Shown one piece after another: positions 36,412-46,900 of a DNA stretch of 49,204 nt (within the stretch, counting starts at the first letter, position 1; each line of letters starts with the position of its first letter). Position numbers and translations under genes: made by a program. Below the pieces are notes generated by a model. The model did not search any database. It was not told where the DNA came from and saw only the letters and a list, made by a program, of their open reading frames with translations. This DNA is from an uncultured Alphaproteobacteria bacterium (lineage in GTDB: Bacteria > Pseudomonadota > Alphaproteobacteria > RF32 > CAG-239), in NCBI GenBank assembly GCA_949282205.1, contig CASDOS010000053.1:1-49204 (forward strand), read 5' to 3'.

Positions 36412-36837
36412 ATGGTAAACACAGTAACATTGCCACCGGACTATGTCCCTAACAAAAAAGAAGACTACATGAACGACATGCAGCTTGAATATTTCCGTCA
36501 AAAGTTGCTGTCATGGAAGAAAGATTTATTAAATCAATCAAGCGGCACATTGGAAGAATTACGTCAAGGTGGATTAAATCAACCCGATGACATAGACAGA
36601 GCATCGCTGGAAACAGACAAATCACTTGATTTGCGCACAAAAGACAGAGCACGCAAATTAATAATAAAAATAGATGAAGCGTTAGAAAGAATAGAAGACG
36701 GCACCTATGGCTATTGCGAAGAAACGGGCGAAGAAATCGGGATAGACAGATTAATGGCGCGTCCGATAGCCACCTTATGCGTAGAAGCGCAAGAACGCCA
36801 TGAGCGGATGGAAAAAACTTATGATGACGAGGCCTAA
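36412..36837 (+). CDS. dksA: RNA polymerase-binding transcription factor DksA
   Basis: Binds the RNA polymerase secondary channel and, with ppGpp, controls rRNA and stress genes. The 141-residue protein has the coiled coil with the tip residues DDIDRAS (Asp60 and Asp62) and a degenerate zinc finger GYCEETGEEIG...RPIATLCVEAQERHE. Cys102 and Cys123 remain, but the other two cysteines are Thr and Ala, so zinc binding is doubtful, as in other alphaproteobacterial DksA. ATG 36412 has GGAG upstream. It leads a run of four plus-strand genes. Confidence 0.93.
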   Translation: MVNTVTLPPDYVPNKKEDYMNDMQLEYFRQKLLSWKKDLLNQSSGTLEELRQGGLNQPDDIDRASLETDKSLDLRTKDRARKLIIKIDEALERIEDGTYGYCEETGEEIGIDRLMARPIATLCVEAQERHERMEKTYDDEA

Positions 36838-36847
36838 ACAAATATAA

Positions 36848-37420
36848 ATGTCCAAAAAAGATTTTATATTAGCATCAGGCTCGGCGCAACGACTGTCCCT
36901 ACTTCAAAACATCGGATACGAGCCCAAAGAGATACATGCGGCCGACATTGACGAAACCCCGTTTCCGCAAGAAAAGCCGTTACCCTATATACGGCGGATA
37001 GCACGCGCGAAGGCTGAAGCCGTATCGACAATTTCACCCAACGAAAATATCTTAAGCGCGGATACGGTGATTGTCGTCGGTCAAAAAATCATTCAAAAAT
37101 CACAAAGTGATGAGGAACAAACCGCTGTAATGCGTCTGTTATCGGGCAGGACACATCGGGTAATAACCTCGGTGTGTTTAAAAACAAAAGACGGCCACAC
37201 GAGTCAGCGCACGATAACCACCAAAATCATGATGAAACATTTGACCGCAACCGAGATAAGCGATTATATAAAATCAGACGAATGGCATGGTGTTGCCGGC
37301 TATAAGATAGAAGGAATGTTATCTGGTTTTGTAAAAAGAATAGTCGGTTCCTACACAAGTGTCATCGGGCTGCCTCTATATGAAACGAAAAACATGTTGG
37401 ATGGAGCAGGAATTAAATAG
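36848..37420 (+). CDS. Maf-like nucleotide pyrophosphatase
   Basis: Hydrolyses non-canonical or dTTP/UTP-type nucleotides. The 190-residue protein has the N-terminal LASGSAQRLSLLQNIG, IARAKAEAV, the SADTVIVV active Asp and GRTHRVITSV. The usual SPRR is replaced by SAQR. The segment WHGVAGYKIEG fits the C-terminal catalytic region. It starts 10 bases after dksA and is followed by RNase G and yacG, a familiar alphaproteobacterial cluster. Confidence 0.9.
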   Translation: MSKKDFILASGSAQRLSLLQNIGYEPKEIHAADIDETPFPQEKPLPYIRRIARAKAEAVSTISPNENILSADTVIVVGQKIIQKSQSDEEQTAVMRLLSGRTHRVITSVCLKTKDGHTSQRTITTKIMMKHLTATEISDYIKSDEWHGVAGYKIEGMLSGFVKRIVGSYTSVIGLPLYETKNMLDGAGIK

Positions 37421-37457
37421 AAAATAACCAAGCAACCTTTAAAAAGGAGCAAAACTA

Positions 37458-38627
37458 ATGATAAAAGCAGATACGATAGTTTACGAAAAATCAGGAATTG
37501 ACGCATGCTTAGCAATACTGGACAATGGGGCATTGCGAGAATTTGAAGTTTTCAACGAAAGCGAAGCCGGAGAAGGCAACGTTTATTTAGGCAGGATTAT
37601 CAAAAAAGTAAATTTAACCGAAAACAAATACGGCTTTATGGTAAACATCGGCGACAATAAAGAAGCCTTTATGAATGCACAAGAGAAAGGTTTACTGGAA
37701 GTCAATATGACGGAAGGTCAATGCGTTGTCGTGCAAGTATCCAAAGAAGCGCACGGCGACAAAGGCGCCAAGTTGGTTCGCGCCGTCCAAATAGCCGGTA
37801 CATATCTTGTATATCGTCCGTTTGGATCATATGTTGACGTATCAACCAAGATTAGTGACGAAGAAAGAATCAAAGATTTACAAGAAGCCGTAATGAAAAA
37901 CGTCATTCAACAACAAGAAGGTTGGGTTATAAGAACGGCGGCAGCGGAAGCCGACATAAATGATGTATTGGAAGAAATGAGCAAATTGCGAGATGTGTAT
38001 GAAACCATCCGCATAAAAGCGCGTTCTGCAACAGCACCGGCTTTATTATATGCAAAAGAAAATCCATTATTTGAACTTATCCGCCGCTATCAAGAGAGCT
38101 TAACCAGCCTGATCATCAACGACCATACGTTAGAAGAAAAAGTGAAAGCAGTGTTTGACGGAGAAATCATATACAAAGCGGAACCAAGCGAAGAATATGG
38201 CATACAGGATATGCTCCAAGAAGCCCTGCAAAAGACCGTAAAATTACCATGTGGCGGAGAAGTACACATAGAAGAAACCAGAGCTATGGTTGCAATAGAT
38301 GTCGACAGCGCCGGCAACGTTGGCAGAGGAGATATGGACAATCTCAACAAAGAAGCTGCGAAAGAAATAGCCCGTCAAATTATCTTGCGTAATTTATCCG
38401 GAAAAATCATCATCGACTTTGCCGGTTCCAGCGAATATCGTTTTATGCGCGGCATCATGGATATTCTGGATGAAGAATTGGCAGGAGATGCGTTAGGCGC
38501 ACATGTATTAGGATTAAGTAAAGCGGGAAATGTTGAGATACTCCGTCGTCGCCGCCGTCCGACTTTATTGGAGCAATTTTCGGAAGAATGTCCGACATGC
38601 GGCGGCACTGGTCGTGTGGAGCTATAG
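37458..38627 (+). CDS. rng: Ribonuclease G/E family protein
   Basis: A single-strand endoribonuclease for rRNA and mRNA processing. The 389-residue protein has an S1 domain ([13 protein letters not shown], about 40-100), the metal site [14 protein letters not shown] and IIIDFAGS, and the C-terminal Zn-link CPTCGGTGR. It is shorter than typical RNase G (about 490) and lacks the long C-terminal scaffold of RNase E, so it cannot assemble a degradosome of the E. coli type. ATG 37458 follows GGAG. Only 4 bases separate its stop from yacG. Confidence 0.92.
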   Translation: MIKADTIVYEKSGIDACLAILDNGALREFEVFNESEAGEGNVYLGRIIKKVNLTENKYGFMVNIGDNKEAFMNAQEKGLLEVNMTEGQCVVVQVSKEAHGDKGAKLVRAVQIAGTYLVYRPFGSYVDVSTKISDEERIKDLQEAVMKNVIQQQEGWVIRTAAAEADINDVLEEMSKLRDVYETIRIKARSATAPALLYAKENPLFELIRRYQESLTSLIINDHTLEEKVKAVFDGEIIYKAEPSEEYGIQDMLQEALQKTVKLPCGGEVHIEETRAMVAIDVDSAGNVGRGDMDNLNKEAAKEIARQIILRNLSGKIIIDFAGSSEYRFMRGIMDILDEELAGDALGAHVLGLSKAGNVEILRRRRRPTLLEQFSEECPTCGGTGRVEL

Positions 38628-38631
38628 CACA

Positions 38632-38847
38632 ATGGAAACCACCAACCCCGAAAGTTCCGCCCAAAAACAAACCAACGCCAAAGTGGTAAAAGTACATAAA
38701 TGTCCGATATGCGGCAAATTAACCGATAGTGTACAATATCGTCCATTTTGTTCCAAGCGTTGCGCCGATATTGATTTAGGCATATGGTTTAACGGAGGCT
38801 ATGTGATAGAAGGCAAAGCGCAAACCGACGAAGAAGAAAGCGAATAA
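38632..38847 (+). CDS. yacG: DNA gyrase inhibitor YacG
   Basis: A 71-residue zinc protein that in E. coli binds GyrB. The four zinc cysteines are in CPICGK and FCSKRC, followed by the family signature [17 protein letters not shown] 38632 lies 4 bases after the RNase G stop; a frame reaching back to 38530 overlaps RNase G and is not real. It ends the dksA-maf-rng-yacG run. Confidence 0.95.
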   Translation: METTNPESSAQKQTNAKVVKVHKCPICGKLTDSVQYRPFCSKRCADIDLGIWFNGGYVIEGKAQTDEEESE

Positions 38848-38868
38848 AAAATTCTCTTAAAATCATAC

Positions 38869-38901
38869 AAAAACCTCCGTTAAAAGCGGAGGTTTTCTTT
38901 T
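38869..38901 (+). terminator. Intrinsic terminator after yacG
   Basis: AAAACCTCCG and CGGAGGTTTT pair perfectly around a 7-base loop, followed by CTTTT. Confidence 0.9.
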
Positions 38902-38930
38902 AAGAAAAGATGCTAAAATTCCACAGACAT

Positions 38931-39569
38931 TTAATCAGATTTCACCTTAATTCCCAAAAGTTGAATAAGTCCGCCGGCTTGTTGCGGAGAAATAGTAGCC
39001 CCTTTGAGTTCGGCAAAATCACGAGAAAGAACAATTCCGTCAATTTGTGTATCGGTCAAATCCGTTTTAGAGAAATAAGACTTAAAGCAGTTTGTACCGG
39101 ATAAATCGGCTTCAACCAATTTAAGCCCTTGAATTTTACAGTTCGTCAATTCCGAATTGATTAATTTGGTTTTATGAAAAAACACGTCACGAAACACGGC
39201 ACTGTCAAAATTAGTATATTGCGCGCAGACTTCCCGCCACATAAACTCTTTAAAAACCGCTTCAGCAAAATCGCAACCGGTTAATTTACAATCTTCGGCA
39301 AAGATCTCCGCCCAATAGCTTCCCTCAAAACGGCAATTTGCAAAAGAACAATTTTCAATCAATACCTTAACAAACGAAGCTCGATAAAAATCGCAATTTT
39401 TGAATTTACAACCGGAAAATTTCACGGTTGAAAATTCCGTTTTTTGAAAAGAAAGCTCCTCAAAGGAAAGCCCTTGTGCACAAACCGACGAGAGCTCTCC
39501 ATCTTCAAGGCTTTCCGCATTCATTGAAGATAAAGGCGGAAAATTAGGTTTCATCCATAAATTAGTCAT
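38931..39569 (-). CDS. Pentapeptide-repeat protein
   Basis: The 212-residue protein is made of A(D/N)LXX-type pentapeptides that build a right-handed beta helix, with many Phe at the central position: for example FSTVKFSGCKFKNCDFYRASF, NCSFANCRFEGSYW and GCDFAEAVFKEFM. No signal peptide is present, and function cannot be predicted. ATG 39569 overlaps the last 8 bases of the M20 peptidase gene, so translation is coupled. Some such proteins protect gyrase; that is only a possibility. Confidence 0.85.
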   Translation of the reverse strand: MTNLWMKPNFPPLSSMNAESLEDGELSSVCAQGLSFEELSFQKTEFSTVKFSGCKFKNCDFYRASFVKVLIENCSFANCRFEGSYWAEIFAEDCKLTGCDFAEAVFKEFMWREVCAQYTNFDSAVFRDVFFHKTKLINSELTNCKIQGLKLVEADLSGTNCFKSYFSKTDLTDTQIDGIVLSRDFAELKGATISPQQAGGLIQLLGIKVKSD

Positions 39570-40668
39570 GAGCAAGCGATTTTAAATATTCGATTTGAAT
39601 TTCAGCCAAATCTTCAACAGATTTCATCACCACATATTCACCATCGGCATGCATACCTTCTCCTGTACCGGAATGCATAATCACCGTAGCTCCTTTTTCA
39701 GCAAACAACCGTGCATCTGTAGCCCCGCCGATTTGCTGAAATTCAATTGAAGTCCCCAAAATTTTCTCGGCTAATTTTTTATATTCGAGAATAAGTGGAT
39801 TTGTCTCACTCATAACCACCGGTGTAGAAGAAGAAACGATTTTATATGTAACCCCCTCGACGCAAGCATTTTGAAGTTTCATTTCCAATTGTTCAAGAGT
39901 AGAAGTTTCCGTCAAACGAACATCCAACAGAGCCTCGGCATAACCTGCAATAATATTAGAAACCTCCCCACCTTTAATAAGAGCCGCGTGCATAGTATCA
40001 ACCCAAGTATTTTTTGGTTCCCCGTTTTTCAAATCATAATAAGGAAAGAACTGGCGTAAATTAGCCAATGAACGCATTAATAGCTCATTAGCATCAATTC
40101 CTTCCCAAGGTGTCGACCCGTGAGCTTGTTTCCCCTCGGCAATTAACTTAACAAACACGGGATTTTTACATTTATTGATAATTTTAGTAATATCACCGCC
40201 GACATCGTTATCTAAAACAACTTTAACGTTTAACTGAGGAAAACGCTGCATAAAAGCGTGTGTACTTTTACTACCTTTTTCTTCATCGGTAGAAAGAATA
40301 ATTCCGAACTTAACGGGAAGTTTATTTTGCAAGACATAAAGCATAGAATGAATGGCAACCGCGGCAAACGATTTCATATCAAGCGTACCGCGCCCAAACA
40401 TTTTACCGTCGTCAATATAAGGCACAAACATTTTATCATCAGCTCTGACCACATCAATATGTCCCAAGACTAAAGCATCTTGCATCATATCATGATTATT
40501 GCGAATAAAAATCACCGGACTGGCGTCTTTAAAACGTTCAATTTGCACTACTGCATCCGTTCCGTCAAAACAAGAAGCAATATACGCCAAACATTTATCA
40601 ATTTCCTCAGCCGAGCCGGTTTCGGTTTTAAATTTAACTAAAGTTTCCACTGTTTTAAACAAATCCAT
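39562..40668 (-). CDS. M20 family metallopeptidase (ArgE/DapE-like)
   Basis: A 368-residue two-zinc amidohydrolase. The metal ligands are visible: VLGHIDVV (His70 and Asp72), GRGTLDMKSF (Asp97) and STDEEKGS (Glu129/Glu130), and a C-terminal His in VIMHSGTGEGMHADGEYV. The exact substrate (N-acetyl-ornithine, succinyl-diaminopimelate or a dipeptide) cannot be told. It is first in a two-gene unit with the pentapeptide protein. The ATG follows GAGAGGATTAAATC. Confidence 0.9.
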   Translation of the reverse strand: MDLFKTVETLVKFKTETGSAEEIDKCLAYIASCFDGTDAVVQIERFKDASPVIFIRNNHDMMQDALVLGHIDVVRADDKMFVPYIDDGKMFGRGTLDMKSFAAVAIHSMLYVLQNKLPVKFGIILSTDEEKGSKSTHAFMQRFPQLNVKVVLDNDVGGDITKIINKCKNPVFVKLIAEGKQAHGSTPWEGIDANELLMRSLANLRQFFPYYDLKNGEPKNTWVDTMHAALIKGGEVSNIIAGYAEALLDVRLTETSTLEQLEMKLQNACVEGVTYKIVSSSTPVVMSETNPLILEYKKLAEKILGTSIEFQQIGGATDARLFAEKGATVIMHSGTGEGMHADGEYVVMKSVEDLAEIQIEYLKSLAHD

Positions 40669-40887
40669 GATTTAATCCTCTCAAAAATAAATTTACGCAC
40701 ATTTTAACCAAATTTTATAAAAAAAGTTTTAATTTCCCTTTTAAAAACAATCAGATACGAAGTTTTCAAGATAGACAAAATATTGCTTTTCCGATTGCAA
40801 CAAAGTCCAAGCGTATTTAACCGAGTCGCAAAAGAAAAAATAATACACCATTTAAGTCACTGAAAAGACTCTTTTTCTCACATTTAT

Positions 40888-40910
40888 AGACTCAATATTA
40901 GACTCAATAT
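40888..40910 (+). repeat. Tandem direct repeat before the giant gene
   Basis: AGACTCAATAT occurs twice, 12 bases apart (40888-40898 and 40900-40910), and the second copy runs into a TATAAA. The 322-base gap between 40669 and 40990 holds no gene and no terminator that I can see. The repeat could be an operator that overlaps the -10 region; no good -35 was found. Confidence 0.45.
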
Positions 40911-40990
40911 AAAATTTTCGTTTATTTTTTACCGATTATTAAACATTACCATATAAAGTAATACCAAAGGTGTATAAGCGGAGACTATTA

Positions 40991-43900
40991 TTGAAACGTT
41001 TAATAAGACGCCTCGGAAACGTATTAAGCACAATTTCCGTGGTAATGATAATAAATATAAACACAGTATCGGCAGCGACCAGGCTGACTCCGTATCATTT
41101 ATACCTTTGGGCAAAAAACGCCAACGTCACCCGCTTAGAAGAATTCAAACGCTACATCAACATCAAAGATTACACCACGCAAAACACCGCGCTCTGCATT
41201 GCACAGCAACATAAAGACTATTCCGCTTATAAACTATTGCTACAATTCGGAGCTTCAATCCGCGTTCCCTGTCACGACAATTCTGATTTACAATGTCGCA
41301 AAATCATCAAAGAATTCGGGGGAATAGACGCGAGTTTATTAGTCATCGGAGCGGCAGCCGCAGGAGGCGGCGCATTAGCGCTGAGCGGCGGCGGCGGTAA
41401 AGCATCAGGTCCCGGCTGCAATGTAAGCCTCTACCCGCTGACAGAATGTCCCGAACACGGCAACTGTTCGGTCTGTGAAGATAAATATAAGCTGGACAGC
41501 TGCCAAGAATTTTGGAAAAAATCGGCTGACAACATCTGCGTACCCGATGATTGCCCCACGGGACAATACTTAAAAGGCGGCTGTCCGAATTTAAGTGGCA
41601 CCAGTTTAAGCGAAGTTCCGTCCAGTTCAATGTCTGGTAATGAACAATGCTATATATGCCAATACACATGTGACGTATCATCAGGGTTTCACCAAGATCA
41701 AAGCAGCTGCATGAACACCTACCCCGGCTACAGTTGTAAAAAACACGAAAACGGTTGCTACATCATGGATATTGCACTCCCCTGCCCAAGCGGAGAAGCG
41801 TTAAGTTGCGAAGAAAGAGAAGGATTTAAGTTAACTCAAACCGAATCAGGAAATTTGTCGGGTCCCAATAAATGTTACCGTTGTACATATGCTCCAATTC
41901 CATGTCCTGAGAATCAATACACCAACGGCAAGTGTCCAGCAGTTATCGGCAACAAGATAGAATATATCGAAAGCGGCGAGATGAGTGGCAATGACAAATG
42001 CTACACCTGCGCATACAGTTGTAACACGGCGCAAGGTTATTATCCGAGCTCAAGCAATTGCGAAACCTCAAATCCCGGAAAATTTTGCAGTTTAAATGAA
42101 GCGTCAGGCTGTTACAAAGCCGGTGGTTGTGACAACTCCCAAGGTTATTATGACAATGAAGAAGAATTTTCTTCAAAATATCCCGGATACAATCCATTAT
42201 TCCAAAACGGTTGCTATACCAAAGGAAGCGAAAAAGATTGCCCGAATAATCAATTCACCAGCGGCAACTGTCCGGAGATAGAAGGTCAAAACTCCTCACA
42301 AATCGCCACCCCGAATTACTCCGGCGACAAACGTTGCTATCGTTGTTCATATCAATGCGACACCACACAAGGCTATTACGACAGTCAAAGTCAATGCACG
42401 ACCATCCACATAGGTAACACCTGCGCGGCTGTACAACCATCTGGGTGTTACAAAGTATCAGGATGCGACAATTCAAAAAAATATTACGACAAAAACACCG
42501 AATGTATAATTGCCAACACCAATAAGACCTGTGCATTAGACGGCGCTTCGGGCTGTTATAAAGTAACCGGTTGCGACAATGCGCAAGGGTATTATGATAC
42601 ACAAGAAGAAATAAGCTCACAATTTCCCGGCTATAATATTATTGAAAGCAACGGTTGCTATTCACGCGGCACAGCGAAAACTTGTCCGGAAGGAGAATCC
42701 ACCACCTGTACGCCACGAAAAGGCAACACGGTTGTCAAAAAAGAAAGCGGTAATTATGCCGGAACCGTCAGTTGCGGCATATGCGAATACACCTGCAACA
42801 ATCAACTAAAATATTACAAGGATAATCAAAGCTGTACCGGTGCGAACTACGGTAAGATATGCAGTTTTGATAACGATGCGCAATGTTACAAACCAAGCGG
42901 TTGCAACACATTGCTGGGCTATTATGATTCAGTAAGTGCGTGCGAACAAAAAGAAACCGGATATAATTGTACATCAGCCGGAGACGGATGTTACACCAAA
43001 GGCACCGCCAAAGATTGTCCAATCGGCGAATATCTGAAGGGTCAATGTCCTAAAAAAACCGGCACAACCGTCATAGAAAATCAATCCGGCAATATGTCAG
43101 GAAGTGAAAAGTGCTATACCTGCAGTTATAAATGTAATGCGGCAGAAAAGTACTATGACAACATCGACACATGCGAAACCTCAAATACCGGCAAAATATG
43201 TACCCAAGACTCTAATACGCAATGTTATATTCCGTCCGGTTGCAACACCGTCGGAGGATACTATGAAGAAGAAGACGCGTGTTTAGCGGCAAGTACGGGG
43301 CACCTCTGCACTAAAGATCCGATTTCTTCGTGTTATATACAAGGAGCCTGCAACGAAACCGAACATTATTACACGGAGCAAACAAGTTGTGAAAATTATT
43401 ACACCGGATATAGTTGCACAGTTTCTTATGGATGTTATGTAAAGGGAGGCGAAAAGCCCTGTCCGAGCGAACCGGAACAAGAATATACCGAATGTCCGGA
43501 AAAGACCGGCAACACGGTTATCCCCACCCCGTCGGATAATTTTTCGGGCGCAAAACAATGCTATACCTGTGCATATAAATGTAATGAAGCAGAAAAATAT
43601 TATACGGAACGTAACAGCTGTGAACAAGCCAACCCCGAACAATTTTGTAATTTAAATCAAGAATCGGGTTGTTATATTCCGTCCGGATGTAACAATGCCG
43701 GCGGTTACTATGAGGAGCAAGATGATTGTGAAGATGCAAACAAGGGCTACACTTGTAAACTCCAAGAGAAATGCTACATCAAAGACGCCCCCAAAGCCTG
43801 TCCGGAAGAAGAATTTTTAGAAGGCAAATGTCCGGAAAAGACCGGCAATACTGTATCCCAAACACCGACAGGCAACATGAGTGGGGAAAATCAATGTTTT

Positions 43901-46900
43901 AGCTGTGTATACGCATGCATAGCCTCAGAAAAATATTACGATAACAGCAACTCATGCGAACAAGCCAACATCGGAAAGATGTGCGCATTAGATGAAACAT
44001 CTTCCTGTTATCGTGTCAGCGGTTGTAACACCGACAAAGGATATTATGACAACAACGAAAATTGCACCACCGCCAATACGGGACATTTGTGTAAACTAGA
44101 CGGAGAATCTGCATGTTACATAAAAGACAAATGCGACACGGCGCAAAAACACTATGATGATAAAGCAAGTTGTCTTGGCGCGAACACCGGTTTAGAATGT
44201 GAACTGGATTCCCAAACATCATGTTACATCCCGACCAAATGTAGTACGTCCTCAGGTTATTACGATGAAAAAGAGAATTGTGAAACAGCCAATAAGGGCT
44301 ATAACTGCGCAATTCAGAGCAACGGTTGTTACCAAAAAGGTGAAGCCAAAGCGTGCCCCGAAGAACAATACACCGAATGTCCGGAAAAAGCGGAACATAC
44401 GGTTTCCCCGACACCGACATCAGATTTTTCGGGAGAAAAACAATGCTATACCTGTACATATTCATGTGACACAAGCAATAATTATTATGACGACACCAAT
44501 TCATGCGAAATAGCAAATCGTGGTTACAATTGCAGTAAAACCGAAAATAATTGTTACATAAAGAGCGACGCTAAAAAGTGTCCGCTTGATGAATATACAG
44601 AATGTCCGGAAAAAGACGGCAAGATACCAACCCCAAGCGCAACCGGAAACTATGCCGGCGAACTTCCGTGTTATAGTTGTTCTTATGGATGTGACAGCAA
44701 CAATAATTACTATGACAGTCAAAGTGCGTGCCTAAAAGTTCACCCCGGAAACCTCTGCGAATTAGATGTGTTATCAGGCTGTAACATCCCCGGAAATTGT
44801 AATGTAAGCACCGGCTGGTATGAAAGTAATGAATTATGTTCAACCGCCTTTCCTGGATGGAATTGCAGTAACACCGGCACCTGTTTTACTAAAAGTAGCC
44901 CCAAATCATGCCCTGCGGACGAATACACGAGTGGTATGTGTCCTGGAAAAACCGGTAACACGGTTAACGAAATCGCGACAGACAATTTTGCCGGAGATGC
45001 GCCCTGTTACACCTGCCAATATACCTGCGATACAAAGAACAACTACTATAAAGACAATTTAGAATGTACCGGCGCCCATCCCACAAAAGTATGTTCACTT
45101 GATGACACGTCAGGTTGTTACATCCCCACCGGTTGTGATTCCGATAAAGGACATTATGATTCAAAAGACGACTGCGAAACCAACAATGAGGGATACGGCT
45201 GCACGCTCCAAAACGACTGTTACGTCAAAGACGAGCCGAAAGACTGTCCATTTGGCCAATACACAACCGGCAACTGTCCCGAAAAAGACGGAAACGTAAT
45301 CAAAGAAGTCGCAAGCGGTTCCATGAGTGGTACAGAAAAATGTTACACCTGCGAATACAGTTGCAACAAGGAAGAAGGGTACTTTCAAACAGAAGAAACC
45401 TGTCAACAAGCCTATCCGGAATTTACCTGTATATCAGATTCGGCATCAGGATGTTACATAACCGCCAGCTGCAATGCGGAAGACGGATACTTTGAAGATT
45501 TGGATGCATGCACTGCAAATTACAGAGGTTACGAATGTCAAGGCAGCAATGGATGTTACACCAAAGGTAAACCATTATCCTGCCCTGTTGATCAATACAC
45601 AACGTGTCCAAGCATTGAGGGCAACCGCGCCATTCCGACACCTACCGGAAATTTCTCTGGAGATGAAGAATGTAACACTTGCGCCTATGAGTGTGACACC
45701 GCAAATCGTTATTACGAAAGCGAAGGAGCATGTAACATAGCCCAACCGGAATACATCTGTGTATCGGATGCGGTTTCAGGATGCTACAAACCCTCGAAGT
45801 GCGACGAATCCCAAAACTTTTATGACGAGCAAAGCACATGTGAAAACTATTATGAAGGCTATACCTGCAAAACCCAAAACGGCTGCTACATTAAAGGTGC
45901 GGAAAAGCAATGTCCGAGCGGAGAATATGTAACCTGTCCGCCCAAAGAGGGCAACAAAGTAACCGCCACTCCCACCGATAACAAATCCGGTGAAGAATAT
46001 TGCAACACCTGTGCATATAGTTGCGATGCGGAGCAAAAACACTACACCGAAAAAGAAGAATGTAATATAGCCAATCCATCACATTACTGCGATTACAGCA
46101 GCAGTTCAAATTGCTACACGCCAACCGGTTGTGACAACGAGCGAGGTTTCTATGCATCTTATGCATCATGCACCAGCACGTTCAAAGGCTATGAGTGCGT
46201 TTTAGAAGCCGGATGTTATACAAAAGGCGACATAAAAAAATGTCCGATGGGAGAATACACGGAAGGAAAATGCCAAGAGCGCGTTGGAAACGATATTGAA
46301 GAAGTCGAAAGCGGCAACTATACCGGAGAAGAAAAATGCTATGCTTGTAAATACACCTGCAAGAGCACGGAAGGATATTACGGTGAAAAAGAAGTCTGCG
46401 AAGCAGAAAACACCGGACGTTCTTGTGCAATTGACAACAGTTCACAATGTTACATGGTAACAGGATGCCGCATAGACATGGGTTGGTACACCAGCATAAC
46501 CGAATGTGAAAAAGCATTTCCGGGTTATTCTTGTACATATCATGAAGAATGTTACATAAAAGGCAGTCCGAAAGAATGTCCGAACGGACAATACACAACA
46601 GGCAAATGTCCGGAAAAAACAGGAACCACGGTAACCGAAGTCGAGAGTGGCGACAAAACGGGTGAAGATCCCTGTTACAACTGTATTTACACCTGTAAAA
46701 CAGCAGAAGGATATTATAACAGTGCTTCCGAATGCAGTTCATACAATCCCGGCAAAGCCTGCTATAACGATAGTGAAATAGGTTGTTATCTGGTATCCGG
46801 ATGCGACACCTTAAATAATTACTATGACACCAACAATGACTGTGAACAAGCGAATGCCGGCTATTTCTGTCAAAAAGATGAGCAAAGTCAATGTTATGTC

